Part shown: positions 13,162 to 24,152 of the stretch, one piece after another | Layout of the letters: every line of letters begins with the position of its first letter | How positions within the stretch are numbered: the first letter of the stretch is position 1 | NCBI RefSeq assembly: GCF_002443255.2 | Contig: NW_019211454.1 | Location: 38,462,306-38,526,305, forward strand | Length of the DNA: 64,000 nt | Reading direction: 5' to 3' | Source of the DNA: Varroa destructor | Taxonomy: Eukaryota; Arthropoda; Arachnida; Mesostigmata; Varroidae | The notes under the pieces: generated by a model | The model's input: the letters and a program-made list of their open reading frames with translations, nothing else | Told to the model about the DNA's origin: nothing | Database searches by the model: none | Position numbers and translations under genes: made by a program

Positions 13162-14598
13162 ACCTGAATAATATATTACCTAAATCTAAAGATAGCCACA
13201 TATACAGATACGAAGAAATAGTTTATTAAGTATAATAACAATAATAATATATTACCACTATCACGCATTATTTCTCATATGATAATATAATAGCTACAAC
13301 GATATTGTTGGTTGTGCATCACGTGATCGTATCACGCAAAGTAGAGAAAGCAAAGAAATATGAACTATTATAGATAATCTATTTTGATAAAGCGATCTTG
13401 GGCCTACGTCCCATCGAATTTTATGGAAAAACTAAAAATCACACACATACTAATGTGATAGTATCAGTTATTTACTGTACTTATGGACTTACCATAATGG
13501 TTTTCTACTAAAGACTATGCTGTCCCCTGTTTTCATGACTCAGATGTACATATATTATCATTACTACTATATATGTAGGCAAATATTATATGACACCAGC
13601 GCGGTTACTATTGCTCCCCTGACATTGTGCTCGCAAAAAGATGAAGAATAAGCTCACAGTTCGGATCAAAAACTTCCATTGTTGTTTTTTATAGACACAA
13701 CGAAACATAGAAGAGATCGAATGACTGGGGCATCATAGATCAGGGTAGCTAATAGAATAGAAGATGTCGCAAGAGCGAAAGCGGGCACACGAACCGAATA
13801 CGAAATGGTTGATTCCTGCATTCATCTATAAGTTCATCTTATAAACTTCGTGTTACCACTTAAAAACAAAACGACCATATTATGGAATCCATTTGATTCA
13901 GAAAAATACCTTGACATTTTCGCCTTTTCGCTGTCGCTTTAATTGCAAGATTGACAATCTGACATTAGTCGTAAGAAAAACTGATACCAAATCGAAGCGA
14001 GCTGACAAACCGAGACCGCATTTCTCCAGACAACACCAACAGAAAGAGTAAGGGGATCGAGCCAGTTCAGATAACTGACCATAACCGGGAGATTTAAAAA
14101 AGCTTTAACTTTATCCTATAAACAAACGTAATGACAAAATGATCAAAAACAAAAATTTACCACATAACTTTCGCATCGAGCAGAAGGATTTCATATAGCC
14201 TAAAACTACACACTGGGATAACGTAATCATTGCGAAGAGTTGATTCGATAATAAGACGAAGTAGTCAGTGATCAAAAATTATACAGCAAGGTTCTTCGTC
14301 TCTGCACCACCTAGGTGTTAAAGAGTATTATTACGACTGCTTACTAAGCAACTCAAAACAAGTCGCTATATAATTTCTTGCTTGGTCTTTCTTATTTGAT
14401 CTGTACTGTAAAAAGAAGAACGGAGGCATACGAATGAGATAAAAAGATGCTGTTTAAGAGACGACGAAACAAGCGAACCTGCTGATGGATGTTACTCCGA
14501 TAATATAACAATGATGATAAGTAAAACAATTATATATATATATATGAGGACATGATGATTGGTTCATGACATAATGCTAAAATAAACTCAATATTACC

Positions 14599-14775
14599 AT
14601 GTATGTAGAGAACGAAAGAAAGAGATCACATTCAGTAATGCCACCTCTGCAACCAGCCTCTGGTTTTCCGATAGACGCAACACGAACATGGAAAGGACGC
14701 GAGAATCTCTACTTACATCGAGAACAATGTGTCTGCAAACTATGTAATTGTCGAAATGGATCGAAGTGTTACATG
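14599..14775 (+). CDS. Possible first coding exon of a cysteine-motif (SAXO-like) protein
   Basis: An ATG at 14599 opens a 59-codon frame that ends at a strong donor (ATG|GTGAGT, 14775/14776). The end of the exon reads CVCKLCNCRNGSKC, Cys-x-Cys-x2-Cys-x-Cys followed by a Gly and a fifth Cys. This resembles the N-terminal cysteine motif of the SAXO/FAM154 microtubule-stabilising proteins (family knowledge, from memory). No downstream exon with the family's repeated Thr-Thr-x3-Asp-Tyr units was found. The opposite strand is also open here and has its own donor-like site (GTAAGT near 14712), so this could equally be a shadow of a minus-strand exon, for instance of the Misato gene that reads towards it. 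Low confidence. Confidence 0.25.
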
Positions 14776-17103
14776 GTGAGTAACTGTAGTTTTGGTTTGT
14801 ACTTGAGAACTCTATTTGTCTGTTAATATTAATCCTCAATGTCGCTTTTTGGCCATCTACATCTATTACGCGTCCATTTGAAGCCAGAATGTGGCATTGG
14901 ACTACATCGCAATATCCGTTCATAAAAATTCAATGCATATCGTTCTCATCGGTATGTACCACTGCAACATTTACTACAAGAAGCTCACAGTGAGCACTGG
15001 CAAGAGTGCACGCGGGCACAATTAGATCAAAAGCGTTCCAAAAAAAATCAACACATACAGCAAGTGCTATTATATAGGCAGTAAAAATAGTCAATAATTT
15101 ATAATACACGCTAATAATCAGCGACTGACATAGAAGAGTATCGTGAAGTGCGGTGTCTATCGAAACCATCATAGAACAGTGGAAATTAGCCCTATACGAT
15201 CATAATCAATCCAGATCAAAGTAGTATATCAAAAAGAATTTACTTCAATTTCATTGATAAAAGTCTTGGTTGCATTACCTGAATATGACTCAATAGAATT
15301 GGTATTTTCACTCTACATTACTCAGCTGTTATTTGAATACGAAAGCGATGGAGCTCGTTGTATCTTCATTCACGGCGTTACCTGACTTTTCTATTTTTTT
15401 TTTCTAAGCGCCCTTATGGTGTTTACCACTAACGCTTTGCTTTTGTGAAGCTGTAGTCTTTATACAGCTTCGTGTCATCTTCAGTTTCGGCCTGATATCT
15501 GTTGTCGTTGTTGGATAGTACTGGCTTGGGTTTGAGTCATGGCGCTGATCAACCGGTTCATAGTCCCGAGAATCGACTGTTCTGGAGGTTCTCGACAATC
15601 GCTGTCTTCTCGCTTCGTTATCCTTGGCATACGTGCACTTCGGCAGTACGAGAATCGAATGAGACTCTTCGTTTGACTCGACTGTCGTCATGACGAACAG
15701 TCGAATAGATAATGACAATAATAACAATCATATACATCAGTACGGAAGTATGAGGAACGTTGCATGCCCAACTAGCGGCTGCTGAAGACTGCTTTTTGGC
15801 GGATAGCACCTGATGGCTTACAGGTGGAAACGAAAGCGAATCGCAGTCGCCTTCAGCAGAGGTTGTGAATTCTACGGTGTGAATTCGATTGACAGCAGTG
15901 CTAGGTAGAAAAAGAACCGTCTTCTGACTGATTGACTGCTGCGCTAATACTAACGCTAGCGTCGACAGCAGTAACGACAGCAACGATACGACGGTCGGTG
16001 TCTTGACTCAAGGTGAAGACACTCACCCTGTTGGTCGGTCGAGACAGGCATCGCACTCCGATCAATCGGCAAAATCCACCCAAATGCAGAAGGACCAGTT
16101 TGGACCAAAAAGTTGAAGTAGTGGAACAGAATCAATAAATGACCAGAGGCAGCCAAAGCCGCGGCAGCGTCTTGACGAAACATCACACATCAGCATCAAC
16201 CGAAAATCTTCTGTTGTAATCGCGTTCGCTGTTTGGTGACCAGCGATTGGCCGTTGGTTCGCCGTGGTTGACGTGTGTCCATTAGTTTGTCAGGGCCGAT
16301 CAAAAATCAAGTCAAAAAACAACAGACATGCATATACGCATTCAGACATATGGACACAAACAGAAAAAGAGTAAGCGAGCGAGCCTATGGCGAAAATGTG
16401 CTAAGGTGATCACAACGACCAGCCAGTAAAGCAAAGCAGTGCACTTATTATATACTGCCCGCTTTTCCAATTTGACCGTTCGCAGGCTTGCATTCGCTCG
16501 CAAATAAGGCTGGCCGGCTATCCCCCACTGGTCACTCACACCAATTCTTAGATCGATTCAATGATATCCTCCAGCTGCCCAGCTTGTGTCATATATTTGA
16601 AAAGCTCTCATCTTGAGCAGCTCGCTTTCGACGACGATGGCGAAAAGCACGCAGTCCGCACTCGTCAATGACATAAAATAATAATCCGTCTCGTTCTTCT
16701 CTGATTGTGTTGCTGCTGACCGCAAAAAGAAGACCCCCATTGAAATCCCAACACAAATACACAAGCAAAACATATGCACGCTTCGTTGAACTAATGTTTC
16801 AACGAGAAACAACCGTATCAACAAATGAAATAGAGATTCAGAAACAGCAACAGCTGATTAAAGCATCTCTGGTCGCATGTGCATACATAGCTAACAAGAA
16901 TACATAGGTCAAGTTTAGACATACACACATATACTTATATGCTAGAAAAGACAGATACGGATGCGCAAGCTGGCAGGGGTAATATAAAAAAAAACCCTTA
17001 CTATGTAGAATAAGACGTTGCCGTTTCATGTGCATCCGGCGGACAAAAAGATAAGAATATGTTTAGCTCAGTCGGGAACGCATAGATGATAAAAAAAGAA
17101 GTA

Positions 17104-17119
17104 CCCCCCCCCCCCCCCC
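17104..17119. repeat. Poly-C tract (16 C)
   Basis: Sixteen consecutive C residues in AT-rich DNA. A second tract of 11 C lies about 110 bases downstream. Confidence 0.95.
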
Positions 17120-17230
17120 ATAATATCTTCTCGGCCCACTCCTTTCCACTCATAATGATGATGTATTGTATAGTTTTTTGATAATATTAATATAAATAAT
17201 AAAAGTAATATTTATTTGTTGTCATTGTAT

Positions 17231-17241
17231 CCCCCCCCCCC
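17231..17241. repeat. Poly-C tract (11 C)
   Basis: Eleven consecutive C residues preceded by an A/T-only-rich stretch. Confidence 0.95.
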
Positions 17242-17634
17242 GCTGTGTAAATACTTGTCGTGAGGTGGATGGTCATTACCAAAGTTTAATAAACGGGTTA
17301 TTTTGGTCTTACAAAAAGAAAGTCTTGCATTTTTTATTTAGATAAGTAGATAAGTTAGCATTATCGATTACGCAGCGGCAAACTTTAGTTCGGTTGATTG
17401 TAATCTTGCAGTAAAAATTTCATCCACAGAGAAAATACATTAATTTCAATAAGATTTGTTTTCGAAATGAGTGTATAAGTAATAATTAATGTAATTATAG
17501 AATTAAAACAGGTACATGCTGTCTTCCCGGTTGGGAACGGCTTTTTAAAATAAGAAGTCACTACTTAGCTCGAAATCTATGCAAACAAAACGATAGCTTG
17601 AAGCTAACGCGGCACCTCAATTTGAAAAACTTAC

Positions 17635-20600
17635 GGTTTTAGGATGAAACTTGTTCTGAAGGTAGCCAGCCCAGGTATCCTTAATTATGAAGTCACTGGT
17701 AGCCGACTTCCCGCCGCCCTCACCTAACTCCTCACTTTTTGATGAACGAGCTAGAGGTTCGGCTTTGTGGATTTGCATCGTTCCTAACGCATACCACGGT
17801 ACACGAGGTATCCAACAGCAACGGATATTTTCGCATTATTAGCAACTGGTGTGATTAATTCAATAAGTACAACATACGGACTATCCTACTCTGTAAAGAA
17901 AAGCTCAGATGAAAAATCTTGTTGCCAATTAAAGATCTCATTCACCAATTAAAGAAAATCCTAAATGCATTTAAAAATATCAGCCGTTCAGCCTTTGCAG
18001 AGATTATCAAGTTCTAAGATATGTCCAAGGTGATCTATTTTAAACTCAGAGTGGCATGTTTGAACTCATATAAGTATTTATATCTGATTAGAGATCCAAG
18101 CTTGAATAGATTTTTGATTTCCTCAGCTACCGCCACATTGAGGAACTATTCATGGAAACCTTCTCACTAAGCATCCGTTTGTCACAGCAAGCATAAAATA
18201 GCAAGTTTTTTTTTAGTCAACAGATAAACCTCAACATTAGAATAGACAACAACATGTAACCTACAGTCAGACGATTGCTGTGTTTTTAGTAAACCATCAG
18301 AAACTTCTCTTTGTGTTTTCTAAGTATGCAGCCAAAGAAACGCTTGGAAAAAGCGCCAACATTATTGAAAAATAGATAAACTAGTAAATTCTTGTCCGTT
18401 GCTTCATGCAAGTATTCCAAAACTGTAAAACAGAAAATTTCTACACACAGCCGTATACTTCACTTAATTCATTATTCCATAATAAATCAAAACAGTTAGT
18501 TTTCTAAAGCCTTGTAGGAGTTAGCGAATGGTATAAAATTACATTCAGACCTTTGCCGCTACCTTTTTTATACAAGAACAACGAATCTAGCTATATGAAA
18601 AATGTGCATTACCGTCAGTGTACTAAATTAATCACAGCTTAGAGACATTAAAACCGTTAAAAACGCCAAAATGGTATCACAATTTAGACATATGTAATGA
18701 TATCACGCTACTTGTCTCTAAGTTCCACAGGATTTCGACTTAGTGCTGGTTACTAATAAACCCGTTATTTATTCACATAGGTTGTGTAGTGTATATTGTT
18801 GTCCACATCAGTACCATGTCGAGGATAGCGAAACAATTACATTAAAGCATACACAGGAAAGTTATGAAAAAAAGTGGAAGCGTTCCCTTTCTTAGATCAT
18901 AACTAAAAGGGTAACACCGATGTATCTAGTAGAAAAATATGTACTTGATACTTCGTTATTTTTTATAGTACTGAAAGGTTTGTCATTGTTTATTCAGAGA
19001 AATCATTTCTCAAGCATTTTGGCCACAACAATTCGTAGTAACTATATAGAACTTGGAACAGTATGTGGCATATTTTTTCGTCAGCCATTGCCTGTAACAA
19101 AATAGGAAATATTTAGTAAAATAAGCACGTCGCGGGGAAACTTACAATGACTCACTGGTCGAATGTATGCTCGCGCCGTAACGAAAAGACTCTATAGGAG
19201 AACTTTAATAATGCAATACTTTTAGTTTTGTTTATGCTGAAAAAAAATAGGAACGGTGCCACAGTTTAGGCCTGGAGTACTTTAAACAAATAACAAGAAA
19301 AGTTTCATACGCAGGTAGAGAAATAAAATAGCAGAAAACCAAGTATTTTAATCACTTATATCTTCCGTATATTTATCCATATCGAATCACTTGCCAACGA
19401 TCAGCAAAGTTAGCGTAGGGATGCATTTAGGGCAGCTATGAAATGCTTTGTACGCGTTTTTTTTTCTTACTTTCCGCTACTTGCAACTTTTCCGCTTTTA
19501 CGTAAACTAAGACTGAAGCCATTAATCCTAGCCACCATTACCATAGTTCCTTCGCGTATTCGATGCCTAAGACACCGTAGTTTTTGTGGCTAATATACAG
19601 CTACTCAAAAAGATTTGTGGGAGAGACTCCTATTCTGTTTGCACTAGAATCCCGAGAAATGACTAGCAACGGGTCTACCTATAGCCACGCAGAACATTAG
19701 CTTTTCTAGTGCAGTGATTACTTAGATTGCTTTCTATAGTGTACCTAAGAAGTAAAAACACCAAAGGTTCCACCTAAAATCCCAAGGGTACCAAATGCAT
19801 TCAGTTTCATCAAGAAGTCCTCGAGTTTATATTTTTAGCTGTTTTCACTAGCTAGGTTTGCGTTACATTCACAGGCTATTGAATCACAGAATATTCCACA
19901 TATCCTTAGTACATAATTCAACTAGGTGTTTTATAGCTGGAAATAGCTGAAACCAGACTTGTAAGTAACACGACAGATCATTAGTATAAGGCCATCTGCA
20001 ATAGGTTGTCGTTATGAGCGTTGATGAGAATATTATTATTCTGGTTAATTGTGAACTATCAGTAGTTTAATTTCTTTCTATTATTTCATGTTTGAAGATA
20101 ACGCCCTTAGAAACACCAAAATAACCAACAAATGTGTTCCATGAATAAGTGTATTAACTATATTGTTGAAAAAGCTATTAGGTTGTAGCTGTTAGAGACA
20201 CATCGGTCGTCACTCGATGTTACCTTTATTATAAGTAGCATTTTACTTCTAACCACGCAAAATATTAGGTATTTAATACTTCTACGCCTTGACAGTGTCC
20301 CAGGAATAGAGTCAATCTTCATTTAATATAGTATGTGTACATTTTTTTAGAATAAACATTTAGAAAAGGTTCAAGCTTTGGTGATAGAATCAATAGGTTA
20401 CCGACCCTATCTATGACAACGACCACTAAAAATTGGCCGAAGGCCTCTTGATTTGCCTTTCAAATATGTCTCTCAGAGGTCGGTCGACGGCCAACTTGTT
20501 CCCGTGCGTCCAAAGAATTAATCAGCCAGCACTGAAAAAAGCTTCGTAATCACATTGTAAAAAATGAACTCCAACGTATTACGGGTGAGATGAATCTAAA

Positions 20601-23277
20601 GTTGGTCGAACGCCCTGACAGGCATAGAATAGGCTGATGGAATAACTGCAAAAATAGTAAGAGCTAAGGGGATAGTAACTGCCACGAAATAACTGGTGGT
20701 CATAATTCACGTTAGCTTGAGTGTGATATAGAAAAAAATATTAAATTACCGACGAAACAGATGCATACCGAAGCCCGCTGATCTGTCTATATATAAGACG
20801 GCTCTCACAATGCGTCACACATCCTAAGATGTCACAAGACGTGAGAATAAACAGAGATTCTGCTACGAGTTCCAAAATGGGGCTAGAAATAAAGGCGAGG
20901 CAGCACATAATTTTATAAAACCTACCTTAATAAGATATGAATTATCTCACTCAATTGAAACGTGCTCCTTGTAAATGCCTATTATTGAAATCGGACCACT
21001 AATTCTCCCATTTTATCATCTAGAATAGGAATTTTTTTCTCGAGCAATACATCCTGAACTGTGTTAGAGTTGCATCGGACAGCTGACCTCTAGCACAAAG
21101 TGCACGTGTTTATTTAAAGGTTCAAACCCAAGAATTTCACGCTCACGTATTGGGTAAGCAGATACATTAGCATAGCAGCATCACCGGGACTAGTATCTAG
21201 GTTAACGAAAATATGTAGTAATATTGGCCGACATAGCAAAATGTACCGATTCATATAGTCCCAAAGAGTTGAGAGAATATCTCCAATACAAGCTTCTCAT
21301 CATTTACGGGTATGACATGTTTATCTATTACGCTTATTATAGTTGAATTTGGTCTCCTTATTCACCAAACAAGCAAACTAGTACCAACTTCAAGAAAATG
21401 TTGAAATTATTTGAAGGCGACACTCGTTGCGTCAACTAAACCCTACGGATTCTGATCCTTAGCTTTAAATACTACTGGCAGTTAGTTATCATGCGAGATT
21501 AAACTATGTCGAAACGGCGCTGTTTTTCTAGATTTCACACTCAAATGAGTTTATGAGCAAAATAAGGCTGTATATGGAAAACAAGCTTTAAATACCGAAA
21601 TAGAAATTAATGTTATCATTCTTTTATCTCGCCTCGTTACGTTAATATTCTGCCACATCATCATCGACTTCCGCATCGGTTACGACACCGGTTAAAGGTA
21701 TTTGTTTACAGCTATGTTTGTATAGAGTTTTTTCTTAAATGATGGAGCTTACTATATAACTACCAAACAAATCAACAGCTGTATAACACTGTGATACGTA
21801 AAAGCACCCAAATGGCGAAAATAAGTCACATTAACGGCCCTTATCTTGTAGAGATGCAGTAATGTATAAAAAATACCACTACTAGGTTGGCAGCAGCGTA
21901 ATAGGCTCGTAATATATTCTGGAACGCGACCTAACCTAATGCCTATAATACTCTATACTTTTTCTAGAAGTCGATATTTGTTTTAGCGCAATCCATTTTA
22001 ATTACATCGAAAACGGCTTTTACTACGCAAAATTTCGAGATTGAGATTAGTTCAGATGTTTCTGTTACTCGCAGTGCAAATCCGGATGGCATCAATTGAT
22101 TCCGCATGCCCAACCTAAGGGGTAAATACATTTATTAAAATTCAATTGGTTGGCAAAAAAAAACATGAATTTATAGAAAGAAACGCCAATTAGAGTATTC
22201 TACCTTATTCTAACATATTTGAATATAGCTGTTCATTCAAGGCCATTTAGTTCCTTTACCGCTCAATGGGGTCCGGGCAATTGATTGATGCACGTCGGAT
22301 TTTTGAGAAGTAACAGAGTTATGTAAAAACGACTCTAACCTCATCGTCCTACTGTAAATTTATCGCAATGTTGCTTCTTTAGTTACTCCATGAACATGAA
22401 TATGGAATTTTTTCAAAAGTTAGTGTAATCTCTGCGATGTTACATATATATAAACCCACATACTAACACGCATTCACACGACTTCCATATGCAGCCGTTT
22501 AGGTACAATCGATACCGTAAATATAAATATTCTTCCATAGCTTTTGTCTATTGATGCTCTCCGAAACTTTTTTCGTATCTTTTCTGTAATGCTGCAAACA
22601 CTGAGATCACTTCTTTCTTCATACATACTATACGCTATTATTGCCAATGTTAGGCCACCTATTTTTTGGATTTCTGCGCTAGAGACGGACTTGAAACAAG
22701 ACAAGAAATGCTCTCAAACATCCAACTTTATAGGGAAGTCATATACCGGAAAGCTGTTAAGAGGTAGATTCTTAGATGAATCGCTAACGACATCGACTTA
22801 CCGTCCCAGAATTTGTTTTCTTCATCTGCGGGTCCATCGTACGCACGGTCAACTGGCCAAGCCGCCTTGTGAGTACTGCCTTTGAGATCAATAAGCACTG
22901 CACGCGGATTAAACGTTACTTTGTTTTGAAGGTTTTGTCCCTCTCTGATGAGTTGCAGAAATTTAAGAAAAGACAATTGCGTGTTATAGTAGTATATTCA
23001 TGATAATGACTGACTGGGCAAACATACATAATGAGCACATTCTTATTGCAACATGGTTCACTCTGATTTCAATGTGAATTGTGCTAACATGAATGTGTAC
23101 CTATCAACAGAGAAAACGGAGAATAACTTACCTATAAAAAACGTCATGGTTAAACTCATGGCCAAAAGGTGCCTGCTTCGTATAATAAAAGCAATTTGCT
23201 TGAAGATTCCACAGATGAGAACAGGTAAAATTCGAGAATGTCCCCAACTGCAATGTAATCACTTCACCATGGACCAT
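17635..23277 (-). CDS. misato: Misato homologue (MSTO1-like), first three coding exons
   Basis: Three minus-strand exons join in perfect phase. Exon 1 is 23277-23132 (ATG at 23277, donor GTAAGT, ends phase 2). Exon 2 is 22944-22802 (acceptor CATCAG, donor GTAAGT, ends phase 1). Exon 3 is 17783-17635 (acceptor GCGTTAG, donor GTAAGT, ends phase 0). Together they give 146 residues. The start MVHGEVITLQLG, then SNF and HLWNLQ, matches the Misato N-terminus (human MSTO1 has LTLQLG and WWNLQ). Exon 1-2 reads HDVFYREGQNLQ and then RAVLIDLKGS, matching the family's tubulin-like segment II. Exon 3 contains KDTWAGYLQNKFHPKT, the counterpart of the family's W-x-DFL...HP motif. Misato proteins are cytosolic or mitochondria-associated tubulin/DML1-like factors linked to mitochondrial distribution, spindle function and chaperonin-assisted tubulin folding. 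The family is about 500-570 residues, so some 350-400 residues are missing; they should lie to the left of 17635. Intron 2 is 5017 bases. Confidence 0.88.
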
Positions 23278-24152
23278 AGTGGTAGGGCTCACAAAAGTTC
23301 TGGAATTGTAATAGAAGATATTTTTAATTTGATGCTTTTCAAACTAAATATTTACTACTTGCCAGTCACACCAACCTGATTCCCGACAACTATAGCACAC
23401 TTACGAATAACTACCACAATTTCAATAAATTAATGTTAGTGATCTCTCCTATTTTATAAGACCACTTTTTAGCTTTTTAGCTAGTCGCACATTTTTGTTT
23501 CGCACAAGTTTTGTTTTGCAACAAAAACAGCCATTCGTAACACACATAATTATTCAGTTTGTCTACTGACTCATACTTAGATCACATTTTTTTAATTAAT
23601 TTATGCTGACATATTAGAATGTCAAAGTAAAAACTATGTTATTTTATCAATTAATTGCTCATCAAATTGGTACTTCACTAGCTTTAGTTTTCTATGTAAG
23701 ACGGAAAATATTTTTGTAATATATACACCAGTCTATAAAATCCTTGCCTGTTTTCCCTACGTCGTTATATCTTGCTTTGTAATAGGTGAGATACCACTTA
23801 GCACCTTAGTCGTTGTCACAGCATCATTTCCTAAGTAAATAAGTAGAACAAATAAATCCACTGCACGAATCTATTAGTCTTAACTGCACACTCTAAGCAA
23901 CATCACTTGTCGCTAGATAAAACCGCGCATGCTGTTCCTACACAAAAAACAACAGAAACCTATACTTCCGCACTTTACTTTTGTTTGTCCGCAGATTACG
24001 TTATACAACGGATCTGCTGCCTCCTCTCTAAATGAGGGCTGCTTTTAAGCGATTCGTGGCTAACGTGCTATCTTGTGGAATTGTAGGGTTATATCATTTC
24101 AACATCGAACGGATTGAAGCTCCGCGCGAGCCTTGGTCCACAAAGCGAGACC
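23278..24152. promoter_or_regulatory. Shared divergent promoter region of misato and YIF1
   Basis: The Misato start codon (23277, -) and the YIF1 start codon (24153, +) are 875 bases apart and point away from each other. Both 5'UTRs and both promoters must lie here unless there are distant noncoding first exons. No TATA box or other defined motif stands out. Both products are housekeeping-type proteins, so a bidirectional promoter is a reasonable inference. Confidence 0.5.

Larger units (their letters stand above)
12360..17630. other. Mostly noncoding; likely long intron(s) of the Misato gene and intergenic DNA
   Basis: Apart from the weak exon candidate at 14599-14775, I see no supportable exon. 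Around 15400-16800 several mutually overlapping minus-strand frames are open (one starts with a hydrophobic, signal-like stretch near 15980). They shift frame and lack consistent splice sites, so I do not call them. Missing 3' exons of the Misato gene should lie here or further left. Confidence 0.4.

Noticed and set aside
15404..16186. Chain of minus-strand frames, one beginning with a signal-peptide-like hydrophobic stretch and a later membrane-like segment
   Set aside because: The frames overlap in three different phases without consistent splice sites and no start ATG for the signal-like stretch; a frameshifted gene is possible but not supportable.
16558..16824. Minus-strand frame of 88 codons considered as a Misato exon
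   Set aside because: One alternative frame has a faint resemblance to the Misato mid-region, but key residues do not align and no phase-consistent splice sites were found.
21118..21130. GGTTCAAACCC, like a tRNA B box
   Set aside because: No matching A box or cloverleaf stems at the correct distance upstream.
21642..21710. Minus-strand segment ending DAEVDDDVAEY and a stop, considered as the Misato C-terminus
   Set aside because: It lies inside intron 2, between exons 2 and 3, so it cannot be the C-terminus of the transcript built here.
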